Shown: positions 22,239 through 31,062 of the stretch, piece by piece
How positions within the stretch are numbered: the stretch's first letter is position 1
Layout: every line of letters starts with the position of its first letter
From: Myxococcales bacterium
Lineage (GTDB): Bacteria > Myxococcota_A > UBA796 > SXON01
Assembly (NCBI GenBank): GCA_009692605.1
Contig: SHYV01000025.1
Coordinates: 1 to 32,050 of the forward strand
Direction of reading: 5' to 3'
DNA: 32,050 bases
Notes under the pieces: model-generated
Told to the model about the DNA's origin: nothing
Databases searched by the model: none
What the model saw: only the letters and a program-made list of their open reading frames with translations
Translations under genes and position numbers: made by a program

Positions 22239-24695
22239 GTGAGCGCCGAAACTTCGCGCAGGCTCCATCCGTGGGTGTGGATGCTCGCGGCCGCCAGCGC
22301 ATGCACCCCGTACCGGTCCTACCCGCTGCTGCGAATGGACCTCGATAGGCCGGTGAGCGCCGGGCTGTTCCAGCCGTCGGGGCTGGCGGTGCTGGGGGAC
22401 GGCACCATCGTCGTGAGCTCGGCGGGGCCGGCCGACGTGCTCTATGAGCCTGAACCGGGTCGCGGCGCATCGTTAGCTCCCGTCGGGTTCAACCTGCCGC
22501 TGCGGGACCCCCGCCTCGACTGCCCAGGCTGCCGGCGCCCTGAATTCCGCGCTTCAGCCCGGCTCAGTCCGCACCCGATCCGGTGGCAAGCCCAGTCAGG
22601 CCTCACCATCCAGCCCACCGACATCGAGGATCTCGCCTCGTTCGGGGGAGCGCAAGTCCTCGGCATCACGGCCTACAGCACCGTAGGCCGTCGTACCGGC
22701 TACCGGAAGGACAACACCTCGCGGCCCCGCCAGGAGACCGAGCGCGTGTTCGTACTGGAGCGCATGGCGGACCCGCCCAGCGGTTCCGGCAGCTGGGAGG
22801 AGCGACGCCTGCCGGAGGTGGACCGCATGCGGGACGCGCTGTCGGATTGGGGACGATCGCACTGCGATGGCGACATGCGGGTGCAGGGCCTTGCGTGGGA
22901 TGCGCTCGACGGCGTCGCCTACATCGGGCTGCGGCGCTGCGAAGGGCCGGTGGCGAGAGTGCTGGCCTACGACCTGCGCGCCTCTGCTTCGGGGCAGGCC
23001 GTCGACGTAGTGGTGAGCGCGGACGGAGTGGATGGAGGCGCCGGTCCGGACGAGGGGATCACCGCGCTCACGTTCGCGGCGGGGACCGGTGTCGGCGAGA
23101 AGGGCACGCTGTGGGCCACCACCGCGTGGGACTCCTGGGGCCACGAGAGCGAGCCCGCATGGGGCGGCCGACTGCATCGTGTAGAGGCGGGAAAGCTGCA
23201 CCCAGTCGGCGCAGGGTTCCTGGACCGTCCCTCCGCGCTCTCCCTGCCCCGAAGAGGTCCGGGGGCCACCGGGGGGCTCGTGGGAGCCGCCGTGGTGCTG
23301 TTCGACGATGACGCCGAGCGGAAGCTGGCCCCGATGATCACCTTCGTCGCGACGCCGCTATCTCGTCCTGCGGGAGGCGCGTGGGCGGGGCTGGCCGACC
23401 TCCGCGACCTCGGTGAAGGGCTGCCGCTGGGGCTCAACGGATTTGACCTGCGCTGGTACGCCCGCGACCATCGCCTCGCCCAGTTTGACGTCGTCCTGGA
23501 CAGGCGAGGTGACAACGTCCCCGGCGCATGGACCCGCGCTATCGGTGGGCTCTGGCAGATGCGGGTGGGCGGGACGCTCGGGCTGGTCGCGGCGGCCACC
23601 CACCTGTCGCGCTGGGTAGGCCACGACCGGCAGGCGGTCGCGCTGACAGACTGGAAGGACAGCCAAAGCCTTCGTTTTCACTCGTTTCGAGCCGAAGTAT
23701 CGGTAGTTCCCCGCGACCGGGAGCGCCAGATGGCGGACTCCGAAGCGGGACCGCCCTCCGTGGCCCGCCTCGTGACGGAGCTGCGCGACGACTACACGGT
23801 CACCGTCCCGCTGCCCTCCCCTGCGTCGGAGGGAGCAGGGCTGGTGCTGCAAGGCTTCGAGATCGACACCGCGGCACGGGCGGACCGAGGGATCTGCCTC
23901 GCCGCGATGAACCTTGGGGTGAGCTGGCACTCGGCGGAGCGGGACGCGGTGGACTTGACCACGATGCTGATCGGAGGCCTTTGCAACGACTTCGATACCC
24001 GGGGCAGCGGCCTGCAGCACGGCCGGACCAGTGACGTCGGAGGCGGGGTGACCGTCGCCGTGCGCTTCGCCGTGGTCGAGGGCGGCAAAGCGATCCCCTG
24101 GTCCGCCGCCGTCGCCGATCTGGACCTGCCGGGGCCCCGCGACGCGCTGGGAGCGCCAACGGGTCACCCGGCGGAGCTCACGGACGATCGCGCTGCCCGC
24201 GCTCACGTCCATTGCCTGCGGCTCGCAGACAGCGGCGACCTCGCTCCCGGAGACCCGGCCTGGCGCAACCTGCAGGTCTCGGGTAGCGGAGACAGCACGT
24301 TCGCTGGAGCGCTCTCGGGGTTCACCGTGGCGCTCGACGCCGTTGGGTTCGCCCGCGCGACCGCGTCGGTCCCGCTGACCGAAGCCCAATCCCTCAACCG
24401 CAACGCCTACATCCACCGCTACCTGCTCCGCGCTTTTGGAGGCCCGGGCGCCGTGCTGGAGGGCGGCATCACCCACGGAATCCACCGCACCGGCTTCATG
24501 CGCGACAACCAGACCCCGTCGGCGCTGCTGCTCGAGGCCGAGATGACAGGTTTTGAAGGTGAGCCTGGGCTGGCCTGGGACATGCTCGCGCCATCGCGCC
24601 GCTCCGACCCCAACCTGGAGCCAGAAGACGGCTACGTCCGCTGGGCGGTCGCGCTGCCACGCGAACCGGAGGCGCGATGCTCGGCGGCGGAGTGA
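22239..24695 (+). CDS. Large lipoprotein of unknown function, probable beta-rich surface protein
   Basis: An 818-residue protein. The signal segment HPWVWMLAAASAC gives a lipobox ASAC with the modified cysteine at about residue 22. The first 450 residues contain blocks such as QPSGLAVLGDGTIVVSSAGP, MRVQGLAWDALDGVAYIGL and DEGITALTFAAGTGVGEKG, which look like blades of a beta-propeller (NHL or phytase-esterase-like style). The second half is also beta-rich with few recognisable motifs. I cannot assign a family. The start is GTG at 22239, six bases after the thioesterase stop. The last 19 bases overlap the start of the outer-membrane barrel gene, suggesting that lipoprotein and barrel are made together and may form a complex at the outer membrane. 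Confidence 0.72.
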   Translation: MSAETSRRLHPWVWMLAAASACTPYRSYPLLRMDLDRPVSAGLFQPSGLAVLGDGTIVVSSAGPADVLYEPEPGRGASLAPVGFNLPLRDPRLDCPGCRRPEFRASARLSPHPIRWQAQSGLTIQPTDIEDLASFGGAQVLGITAYSTVGRRTGYRKDNTSRPRQETERVFVLERMADPPSGSGSWEERRLPEVDRMRDALSDWGRSHCDGDMRVQGLAWDALDGVAYIGLRRCEGPVARVLAYDLRASASGQAVDVVVSADGVDGGAGPDEGITALTFAAGTGVGEKGTLWATTAWDSWGHESEPAWGGRLHRVEAGKLHPVGAGFLDRPSALSLPRRGPGATGGLVGAAVVLFDDDAERKLAPMITFVATPLSRPAGGAWAGLADLRDLGEGLPLGLNGFDLRWYARDHRLAQFDVVLDRRGDNVPGAWTRAIGGLWQMRVGGTLGLVAAATHLSRWVGHDRQAVALTDWKDSQSLRFHSFRAEVSVVPRDRERQMADSEAGPPSVARLVTELRDDYTVTVPLPSPASEGAGLVLQGFEIDTAARADRGICLAAMNLGVSWHSAERDAVDLTTMLIGGLCNDFDTRGSGLQHGRTSDVGGGVTVAVRFAVVEGGKAIPWSAAVADLDLPGPRDALGAPTGHPAELTDDRAARAHVHCLRLADSGDLAPGDPAWRNLQVSGSGDSTFAGALSGFTVALDAVGFARATASVPLTEAQSLNRNAYIHRYLLRAFGGPGAVLEGGITHGIHRTGFMRDNQTPSALLLEAEMTGFEGEPGLAWDMLAPSRRSDPNLEPEDGYVRWAVALPREPEARCSAAE

Positions 24696-25870
24696 GGCGC
24701 GCGGTCGCCGCCGCGGTGGCCTCGATCGGACTCGTGCCCTACGCGTACGCCGAGAGCCCCGACCGCGCGGATCCGTTCGGGCCGCAGCTCACCTGGCGGC
24801 CCATCATCGAGATCCGCGGCCGGCTGGAGGGGCAGGGCGCTCCGATGCCCGATACCCGGAGCGTCGGGCAGGTCGCCCGTGTAGGAATCGAAGCCGACCG
24901 GGGGATCCTGTCGGCGCGAGTGAGCCTGCAGGAAGTACGCGCGTGGACGGGGGAGGACGATGCGCTGACCGCGAGCGGCCCCTTTGCCCCCGAGATGGCC
25001 GAAGCCTGGGCGCGGCTCGACGGCGAGCTGTCCCCCAACGTCGGAGGGCGGGTGACCATCGGCCGCCAACGCCTGCAGATCGACGACGGCCGGCTCGTCG
25101 GCACCCGCGACTGGGACCTACAGGGCCAGTTTCTCGACGCGGTACGCTTCGAGTTGACCGCCGCGCCCTTCTCGTTCGAGGCCGTAAACGCCCGGCGGTT
25201 CGGGCCGGCGGCCGGCGACGGCTCCACTGCGGACGATCCGTTCGGGCTCGGCCTCACCGTCTTGCGAGCGGGCGTGGGGCGGGCGGGCCCCAACCTCGAC
25301 GGAAAGCTCGACGTGCTGTCGGTCGCGGACGCCCGGAAGACGGCGGCGGTGACCACCACCACCGGCTTCTTCGGAGCGATCTCGACCGGGCGCACGCTGG
25401 CCCGAGCAGAGGCCTATGTGCAGAAAAACCCCAACGGAGACGCCTCGTTCACCTCCGGAGAGTTCGGGTACGTCCTGGGCCGGCGCCGGGCCTGGGTCGC
25501 GCGCGTCCGATACAGCGCGGCGAGCGGCGACTCGCAGACGGGTAGTCTGGCCGCGTTCCAGCCCGTGCTCGGCGACACCCACGACCAGTTCGGGCTGTTG
25601 GACCTGATCCAGCCGGCGGACCAGCCGGGTGGCCTGACCGACTTCGCCGCGATCGGTGAGCTGCAAGCCGGCGCCCGGGTCCTGCTCAGGGCCCAGGCCC
25701 ACCGCCTCGGCAGCGCGCTCGATGGCGCTGCTTACGCATACGAGACCGACCTGTCGATGACGTGGCGGATCACACCGTACGCGGCCTGCGAGCTCGGGGT
25801 AGGCCAGGCGAGCGGCGGCACGCTCGGGCTCACGGCAGGGGGCTACCTGCAGATCAACGTCGGCCTGTGA
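24677..25870 (+). CDS. Outer-membrane beta-barrel, alginate-export (AlgE-like) family
   Basis: A 397-residue protein with a signal peptide ending PYAYA near residue 25. The segment GRQRLQIDDGRLVGTRDWDL and following QGQFLDAVRFE (residues about 134-164) is the characteristic conserved block of the alginate_exp porin family. The rest alternates short amphipathic strands ending in aromatic or Gly residues, and the chain ends in a strand, GGYLQINVGL, consistent with barrel insertion. Despite the family name many members export or take up other compounds; there are no alginate genes here. It overlaps the lipoprotein gene by 19 bases and is followed by argE after 19 bases. Confidence 0.8.
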   Translation: MLGGGVRRAVAAAVASIGLVPYAYAESPDRADPFGPQLTWRPIIEIRGRLEGQGAPMPDTRSVGQVARVGIEADRGILSARVSLQEVRAWTGEDDALTASGPFAPEMAEAWARLDGELSPNVGGRVTIGRQRLQIDDGRLVGTRDWDLQGQFLDAVRFELTAAPFSFEAVNARRFGPAAGDGSTADDPFGLGLTVLRAGVGRAGPNLDGKLDVLSVADARKTAAVTTTTGFFGAISTGRTLARAEAYVQKNPNGDASFTSGEFGYVLGRRRAWVARVRYSAASGDSQTGSLAAFQPVLGDTHDQFGLLDLIQPADQPGGLTDFAAIGELQAGARVLLRAQAHRLGSALDGAAYAYETDLSMTWRITPYAACELGVGQASGGTLGLTAGGYLQINVGL

Positions 25871-25889
25871 TCCGGCGTTAGGACGCGGC

Positions 25890-27050
25890 ATGCCCTCGCC
25901 CGAAGCCATCCTCGCCGACCTCGTCGCTTTTCCGACCGTCTCCAGCGAGCCGGTGACAGCCATCGCCGACCGGATCGCCACCCGCTGCGAAGACGCCGGG
26001 ATGCGCGTCGAGCGCTACGAGACCTCGCCGGGAAAGTGCAACCTGGTCTGCTCCGCTGGCCCACGGGCACAGGAAAACCGCGACGGCGTCATCCTCTCCG
26101 GCCACATGGACGTGGTCCCAGTGATCGGACAGCCATGGACCAGTGACCCGTTCACGCTCACCCGGCGCGGGGACAACCTCCACGGACGCGGCTCCTGCGA
26201 CATGAAGGCGTTCATCGCCGCCATCCTGCACGCGCTGCCCAGCCTCCCCCTGAAGCGGCTCAAGAACGAGCTCGTCCTGGCGTTCACCCACGACGAGGAG
26301 ACCGGGTGCCACGGCTCCCGCGCGCTGGTCGAGCGCCTGGCCGAGGAAGGACGCCCCGTCCCCCGCGCGTGCCTCATCGGCGAACCGACCTCGCTGACCA
26401 TCTTCCGCATGCATCCCGGCCACTCCGCCGCGCAAATCGTCTGTCTCGGAAAAGCGGCGCACTCCTCGAAGCCCGATCTCGGGCGATCGGCCATCGCGCT
26501 GGCCGGACGCGTGCTGATCGCGCTGGAGACCGTGGCGGAGGACTGGAGCCGACGACCCGCAGCCCGACCCGGCGACGCCGCGCTGCTAGACCGACCCTTC
26601 GTGGTACTGAACGTCGGGATGATTCGCGGCGGCAGCGCGATCAACATCGTCCCAGACCACTGCACGATCGAGATCGGCTTTCGCCCACTGCCGGGGATGG
26701 ACGTGGAGGAGCTGATGGACGAGATCCGGGGCCGCGTGGCTGAGGTCGCCCATGCGCTGCACCGCAAGGACGACGTACAGGTCACGCTACAGCGGGTGAC
26801 CCCAGCGATGTTGACCCCCGAGGGGACGGCGCTCGAAGGCCTGCTGCGCGGGTTCGCGCGCTCGCCGAAGCCCCTCGCGGCCTCGTTCGCCACCGATGGG
26901 GGAAACCTCGAGCGGCTGGGCGTGCAGACGCTGGTCTTCGGCCCGGGGAGCATCGACGTGGCCCATCAGGCGGACGAATACGTGCCGATCGCCGAGCTGC
27001 ACCGCGCGGTGAACGTGGTCGAGGCCGTGGTGGGCGGCCGGTGCGCCTGA
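25890..27050 (+). CDS. argE: Acetylornithine deacetylase (ArgE), M20 metallopeptidase family
   Basis: A 386-residue zinc amidohydrolase. Metal ligands are visible as His72 and Asp74 in SGHMDVVP, Asp104 in GRGSCDMKAF, catalytic Glu136 with ligand Glu137 in THDEETGCHG, Glu165 in IGEPTS, and a C-terminal His in SIDVAHQADEYV. A dimerisation domain lies between about 178 and 290 (HPGHSAAQIVCLGKAAHSSK). The match to ArgE is good, so the likely reaction is removal of acetate from N-acetylornithine in arginine synthesis; related M20 deacylases cannot be excluded. No other arg genes are nearby. It ends ten bases inside the next gene. Confidence 0.85.
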   Translation: MPSPEAILADLVAFPTVSSEPVTAIADRIATRCEDAGMRVERYETSPGKCNLVCSAGPRAQENRDGVILSGHMDVVPVIGQPWTSDPFTLTRRGDNLHGRGSCDMKAFIAAILHALPSLPLKRLKNELVLAFTHDEETGCHGSRALVERLAEEGRPVPRACLIGEPTSLTIFRMHPGHSAAQIVCLGKAAHSSKPDLGRSAIALAGRVLIALETVAEDWSRRPAARPGDAALLDRPFVVLNVGMIRGGSAINIVPDHCTIEIGFRPLPGMDVEELMDEIRGRVAEVAHALHRKDDVQVTLQRVTPAMLTPEGTALEGLLRGFARSPKPLAASFATDGGNLERLGVQTLVFGPGSIDVAHQADEYVPIAELHRAVNVVEAVVGGRCA

Positions 27051-27718
27051 CAGCCGCGCAGGACTGGGAGGACGACAGCCCCGGGCAGACCACCTTCACC
27101 GGCGCCGGGGACAACGCCTTCGCCGCGGTGATCGCCGATCCGCTGGTCCAGGTGACCGTCCGCGCGCCATTCCCACAGGCGGCGCTGGTGGAGCTGAAGC
27201 TGGCGGCGGTCAAGCTGCTTCCGGTGCAGTCCGTCCGCTCCTTTTTCGGCCTCGGGCACTTCGGCCGCCGTGTCTGGTTCTACCACGAGCTTCGCCCGAC
27301 GCTGTCCGACGCGGTCCGGACCTATTGGGATGGTCACGAAGCCGACATCCGCGAGGGCCTGCTCGGTCGGGGCGAGCGCGAAATCGGCATCGCAGGGTTT
27401 CGGCTAAAGGTGCTGGGGCTCTGCCACGCCCGGCCCACGATCGACGCTGTCTTCGCGCACAGCACGCGGGGAGCCCAGACGGACTGGGCGGCGCAGCACT
27501 GGTTCAACGCGAGATGGCGCCTGGCCACCCGGCTGCACCCGCTCGCCCGGCCCGTGAATGACGCCGTGCGGAACACGCTCGCGGCCGACAACTTCCGGCT
27601 CCAGTGGCGGCTGCTCGGGCGCTACCTCGATCTGGACCGAGGACCGGCGTGGCTGACCACCAGCGGCCACAGAGCCTTAAAAGCTGGCGCGGGCCGGGTG
27701 CGAATCGAACCGGGTTGA
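27041..27718 (+). CDS. Hypothetical protein coupled to argE
   Basis: A 225-residue protein starting at a GTG at 27041, inside the last codons of argE, and sharing its direction and GC-rich codon use. There is no signal peptide or membrane segment. The sequence is rich in Arg, His, Trp and Leu (SFFGLGHFGRRVWFYHELRP, AQHWFNARWRLATRLHPLARP). I recognise no family. The C-terminal AGRVRIEPG could be mistaken for the antisense of a tRNA T-arm, but no tRNA folds there. It converges on mltG with eight bases between stops. Confidence 0.55.
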   Translation: MRLTAAQDWEDDSPGQTTFTGAGDNAFAAVIADPLVQVTVRAPFPQAALVELKLAAVKLLPVQSVRSFFGLGHFGRRVWFYHELRPTLSDAVRTYWDGHEADIREGLLGRGEREIGIAGFRLKVLGLCHARPTIDAVFAHSTRGAQTDWAAQHWFNARWRLATRLHPLARPVNDAVRNTLAADNFRLQWRLLGRYLDLDRGPAWLTTSGHRALKAGAGRVRIEPG

Positions 27719-27726
27719 CTGCGCCC

Positions 27727-28725
27727 TCAGTACACGTTGTATTTTCGCCGATTGGCCTCGTGCTCGCCTACGGTCCGCCCGCCGTGAAGCCCGTGACTCG
27801 CGTCATGCAGGTAGTACCAGTATTCGCTGGCCTCCGGGTTCATCGCCGCGTGCAACGCGACCTCGCCCGGGTTTCCGATCGCCGTCGGAGGCAAGCCTGC
27901 CCGCAGGCGCGTATTCCAAGGGTCCTTCGGGTCCCGCAGCTTCACCATGAACGCCGCCCGGTCGTTCCAATCCTCGATCGTATACCGACTGGTAGCATCC
28001 ACACCCAGGTTCCAAGCCGCATCGATGCGTTTCCAGAGGATCCCAGCGATCAGCGGACGGTTCTTCGGATCGGGCTCCTCCCGTTCAATCATGCTGGCCA
28101 TGACGACCAGATCATGGAACGCGCGCGGGAGGGTACCTGCTTTTTCGGCGGCCGCCGCCTCGTTCCCGAAGCGCTCTCCGAAGGTGTCGACCAGCCGCTG
28201 AACGAAGGCGTGGAGCCCACCGGGCTCCTTGAGCTGGTCCGGTTCAACCCGGTAAGTCTCCGGATACAGGAAGCCCTCCAACGTGTCCGACGGCAGTGAA
28301 AAAGTCGCATGATAGGTCGTCAGGTCGGTGGTCACCGCCTGTGTGAACGCCCCCGCCGCCACCCAGCCCTTTGCAGCCAGCGCAGCATCAATCTCGCGGA
28401 CCCGCCAGCCCTCGACGATCGTAAAGGGCTCATCCTTCGGGACCGTTGCCCCGCAGAGCGCGGTCAGGAGCGCCGCAGCGTCCATGTCGGCAGAGACGCG
28501 GTGCCGCCCCGCCTTTAGACACTTGCCCCCCTCCTGCTCCCCCCCGGTCTGCGTCCGAAGGAACCACTCCCAGCGCCAACTATCTTTGATTAACCCTTGC
28601 TTCTGCAGCTCCGGCCCGAACCCCCTCGCCGTGCTGCCCGCCGGAACCTCCACCATCCGTTCGGTGGCGTCGCCCGGACTGGGCGCAGTGGTCAAGTCGC
28701 AAGCGATCAGCAGGGCGAGCAGCAT
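27727..28725 (-). CDS. mltG: Endolytic murein transglycosylase MltG, lipoprotein form
   Basis: A 332-residue YceG/MltG protein that cuts nascent glycan strands and sets peptidoglycan chain length. The catalytic glutamate is Glu214 in VVMASMIEREEPD. Other hallmarks are GFLYPETYRV near 151, LGVDATSRY near 243, NTRLRAGLPPTAIGNPGEV near 270, and YWYYLHDASHG near the end. E. coli MltG is anchored by a transmembrane helix; here the N-terminus is MLLALLIACD, a lipobox with Cys9 and Asp10. In E. coli, Asp at +2 retains lipoproteins in the inner membrane, which would keep the enzyme at its usual site. It is the last gene of a three-gene envelope operon. Confidence 0.9.
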   Translation of the reverse strand: MLLALLIACDLTTAPSPGDATERMVEVPAGSTARGFGPELQKQGLIKDSWRWEWFLRTQTGGEQEGGKCLKAGRHRVSADMDAAALLTALCGATVPKDEPFTIVEGWRVREIDAALAAKGWVAAGAFTQAVTTDLTTYHATFSLPSDTLEGFLYPETYRVEPDQLKEPGGLHAFVQRLVDTFGERFGNEAAAAEKAGTLPRAFHDLVVMASMIEREEPDPKNRPLIAGILWKRIDAAWNLGVDATSRYTIEDWNDRAAFMVKLRDPKDPWNTRLRAGLPPTAIGNPGEVALHAAMNPEASEYWYYLHDASHGLHGGRTVGEHEANRRKYNVY

Positions 28726-28751
28726 CCCGCCGCTTTATCTCGCCGTCCAGC

Positions 28752-30485
28752 CTACTTCGACCCGGCGATGCGGCGGTAGACCGCGACCGCATCGGATTCG
28801 CCCTCCACGGCAGGAACGCCGAACACCACGATGTGCTCACCGCCGTCGAGGGACTCCGAGATCGGAGCGCCGAACAGCTCGCCCAAGGACTGCCGGAGGA
28901 ATGCAGCGTCCGCCGGCCGATACAGATCGACGTGGAAAGCGATTCCACCGAACCCCATGCCCGCAAGTGAGTCCACCTCCGTCCCATCGGCCTTACCGCC
29001 CAGAATGCGCCCGGTGAGCCAGCTCTCCAGAACCTCGCGTGGGCTCTTGACGCCCGTCCCAATGCAGACCTCTGGCGTGGGGTGACCGTGCACCCCCGAG
29101 TAGTAACAGGTCAGGTTTCGCGCCCACATCTCAATCTCGCCGCTCGATCGGTCCGCCGGCTGCGCCCAGAGGTCGAGGACCGCCGCGCCCTCCCGCACCG
29201 AGGTGTACGCGCTGGGGACGCTGGCGAGCGGCCGTTGAAGGCGCCACGGCAGACCGGGGCCCACCACGGCGTCCACCGTCGCGAGCAGCAAAGCGCCCCC
29301 CCCAAGCCACCGCGACCGCGGACCGATCGCCCCCAGAGTCCGCGCCGCCTGAACGCCCACAACCAGGCCGGTCAACCACAGGGCGCGCACAGGAAAGCGG
29401 AACCAAGCGAGCTGGGGGACGAGCAGAGCATCGACGGGCAGGTCGAACCCCGCGTCCGCGGGGTCGAAGCGCCAGGTCCGACCGAGCGCCAGCAGCACCG
29501 CGCCGAGCCCGAGCAGGAGCGGCAGCACCCGTGTGCGCCTGCCGACCGCCAGCACCCCGATGGCCAGAGGCAAGCCCATCAGCGGCAACGCCGAAGTCAG
29601 CGAGTGGCTTGTGAGGTCCGAGGCGGGGTCCCAGCCGATGAACTGCGAGGCCGAGACCGTGCCCATGCGCAGGTAGTGGGCCGCGGAAGTCGCATCGGTG
29701 TCGAGGAAACGTGAGGCGACCCGAAACAACCACAGGTAGTAAAGGCCAGCGGGAAGGGCGACGACCGCGACACCCGGAGCGACCCGCCGGGCGACCGATG
29801 GCGCGTCGACGGCGAGCATCACGAGGAGCGCCAGCGCGAACAACCCGAAGTACGCGGTGGTGAACAACGCCCCCGCGAAGCCCACGCCGATGACCATGCC
29901 ACATCGGACCCCATCCTCCGTCACACCCCGTTGCCAGACCCACCAGATCAGCGGCAGCCACGGGTTCAGCAGGTGGTACAAATGCCCCTCGAGCAAGGCC
30001 GTCGCCGCGATGCCGGAGAACGCGTAGCAGAGGCCCGCGATGAGCGACCAGGGCCGGTCCACGCTGAAGCCATCCCGGGCGCAGCGCTCCGCCACCGCAG
30101 CCGAAATGGGAACTCCCAGCCACGCAAGCAGCGAACACACGGTCTGGCCTGACAGCGCGCCGTGATTGATCCAGCCGATCACGAGCAGGACGTATGAGTC
30201 CGCGCGCGCGAGCAGCTCGTGAACCGGCCAGGCCGAGCCCACGCTCACCATCAACGGAAAAGTCCCGGGCGCCGCCTCGACGAGCCACATCGACGGGTAG
30301 AGGTCGAATTGGCGAGTGACCAGCCGCGTCGAGAATGGAGCACAGGCGAGCGGCCAGGAGACAACCGTCCAAAGCGCAAGGTAGGCGCAAAAAACGAGCA
30401 CGTGCCCGACGAGCGGCTCCCTCGCGCGCTCACGCCAACTGATGGCGGATGGCCCCGCCCCGCTCCACGCCGCTCCGTCGTTCAC
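28752..30485 (-). CDS. Polytopic membrane protein (YfhO/GT-C-like)
   Basis: A 577-residue protein with about ten to twelve hydrophobic helices in the first 400 residues (for example VLVFCAYLALWTVVSWPLAC, LFALALLVMLAVDAP and LLLGLGAVLLALGRTW) and a soluble C-terminal domain of about 170 residues. An early acidic residue and QFDLYPSMWLVEA in the first loop, plus AFSGIAATALLEGHLYHLLN, recall YfhO and GT-C glycosyltransferases that use lipid-linked donors. The match is by layout, not by a diagnostic motif. The start is GTG at 30485, overlapping the previous stop as GTGA. It is followed by mltG after 26 bases, so a role in cell-wall or surface polysaccharide is inferred. Confidence 0.7.
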   Translation of the reverse strand: MNDGAAWSGAGPSAISWRERAREPLVGHVLVFCAYLALWTVVSWPLACAPFSTRLVTRQFDLYPSMWLVEAAPGTFPLMVSVGSAWPVHELLARADSYVLLVIGWINHGALSGQTVCSLLAWLGVPISAAVAERCARDGFSVDRPWSLIAGLCYAFSGIAATALLEGHLYHLLNPWLPLIWWVWQRGVTEDGVRCGMVIGVGFAGALFTTAYFGLFALALLVMLAVDAPSVARRVAPGVAVVALPAGLYYLWLFRVASRFLDTDATSAAHYLRMGTVSASQFIGWDPASDLTSHSLTSALPLMGLPLAIGVLAVGRRTRVLPLLLGLGAVLLALGRTWRFDPADAGFDLPVDALLVPQLAWFRFPVRALWLTGLVVGVQAARTLGAIGPRSRWLGGGALLLATVDAVVGPGLPWRLQRPLASVPSAYTSVREGAAVLDLWAQPADRSSGEIEMWARNLTCYYSGVHGHPTPEVCIGTGVKSPREVLESWLTGRILGGKADGTEVDSLAGMGFGGIAFHVDLYRPADAAFLRQSLGELFGAPISESLDGGEHIVVFGVPAVEGESDAVAVYRRIAGSK

Positions 30486-30988
30486 GGGCGCCGAGTGGTC
30501 GAGATGAGCAACACGGCAGCGTAGAGAGCCAGCACGGCGGCCCACCCGTACCGGGTGACGGAGGTCGGCGCGGTCCACATCCGAACGCTGGCGCTGGGCG
30601 CATACGCCGTCCGCAGCGCAGTGGGCCGCGCCCCCCCGGACAGGACGAACGAGACGACGTCCTCTCGCGCGTCAGAGAGCGGGACGATGCCGTCGTAAAG
30701 GCTGGTGTGGACCCCGTTCTGGTTGAGCCCGACCTCCAGACGGGTGAACCGGCTGCTGGCGCCCACGAACGTCGCGGTGTGCACTCCGACCCCGGGGTCC
30801 CGCAACATCCGGGTCTCCCCGAAGGCCGTGGCCTCCACCACCGTGCCGCCCGGGGGCGACTTCACCGACACCGTCAACGCGTGTGTCTCAAGGGCCGGAG
30901 CGGGCACTACCGGAGCGGGCACTACCGGAGCGGGCACAGCCGATTCAACGGAGGTCGGGTCGGCGAGGGCGAGCGCAATCCAAAGCAC
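30482..30988 (-). CDS. Exported protein with C-terminal membrane anchor
   Basis: A 168-residue protein starting at GTG 30988 (MLWIALALADP, a short signal peptide). A VPAP repeat linker at residues about 17-31 follows, then a beta-rich domain (ALTVSVKSPPGGTVVEATAF, FTRLEVGLNQNGVHTSLYDG) and a C-terminal membrane helix (WAAVLALYAAVLLIST) ending in Arg-Arg-Pro. The layout is like a periplasmic beta-sandwich with a membrane tail. No family recognised. The ribosome-binding site is poor. It is the first gene of the operon with the polytopic protein and mltG, and an insertion sequence now lies 63 bases upstream of its start. Confidence 0.65.
   Translation of the reverse strand: MLWIALALADPTSVESAVPAPVVPAPVVPAPALETHALTVSVKSPPGGTVVEATAFGETRMLRDPGVGVHTATFVGASSRFTRLEVGLNQNGVHTSLYDGIVPLSDAREDVVSFVLSGGARPTALRTAYAPSASVRMWTAPTSVTRYGWAAVLALYAAVLLISTTRRP
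30895..30939. repeat. 15-base in-frame tandem repeat (VPAP linker)
   Basis: Three copies of CCGGAGCGGGCACTA, the last changed at its final two bases, encode the VPAPV repeats after the signal peptide of the 168-residue protein. Five-codon units let the linker change length without a frameshift. Confidence 0.75.
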
Positions 30989-31062
30989 ATCGGCGTTGTA
31001 CCACGGACTATCCCAGAATGTGCGTGAACGCCGAGATTTCTCGTTGTTCTGCCTAGACAAAA

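Noticed and set aside
27690-27725. Possible tRNA T-arm on the minus strand (GGTTCGATTC)
   Set aside because: The bases beside the T-loop-like sequence pair at only one position of the expected five, and no acceptor, D or anticodon arm can be folded around it.
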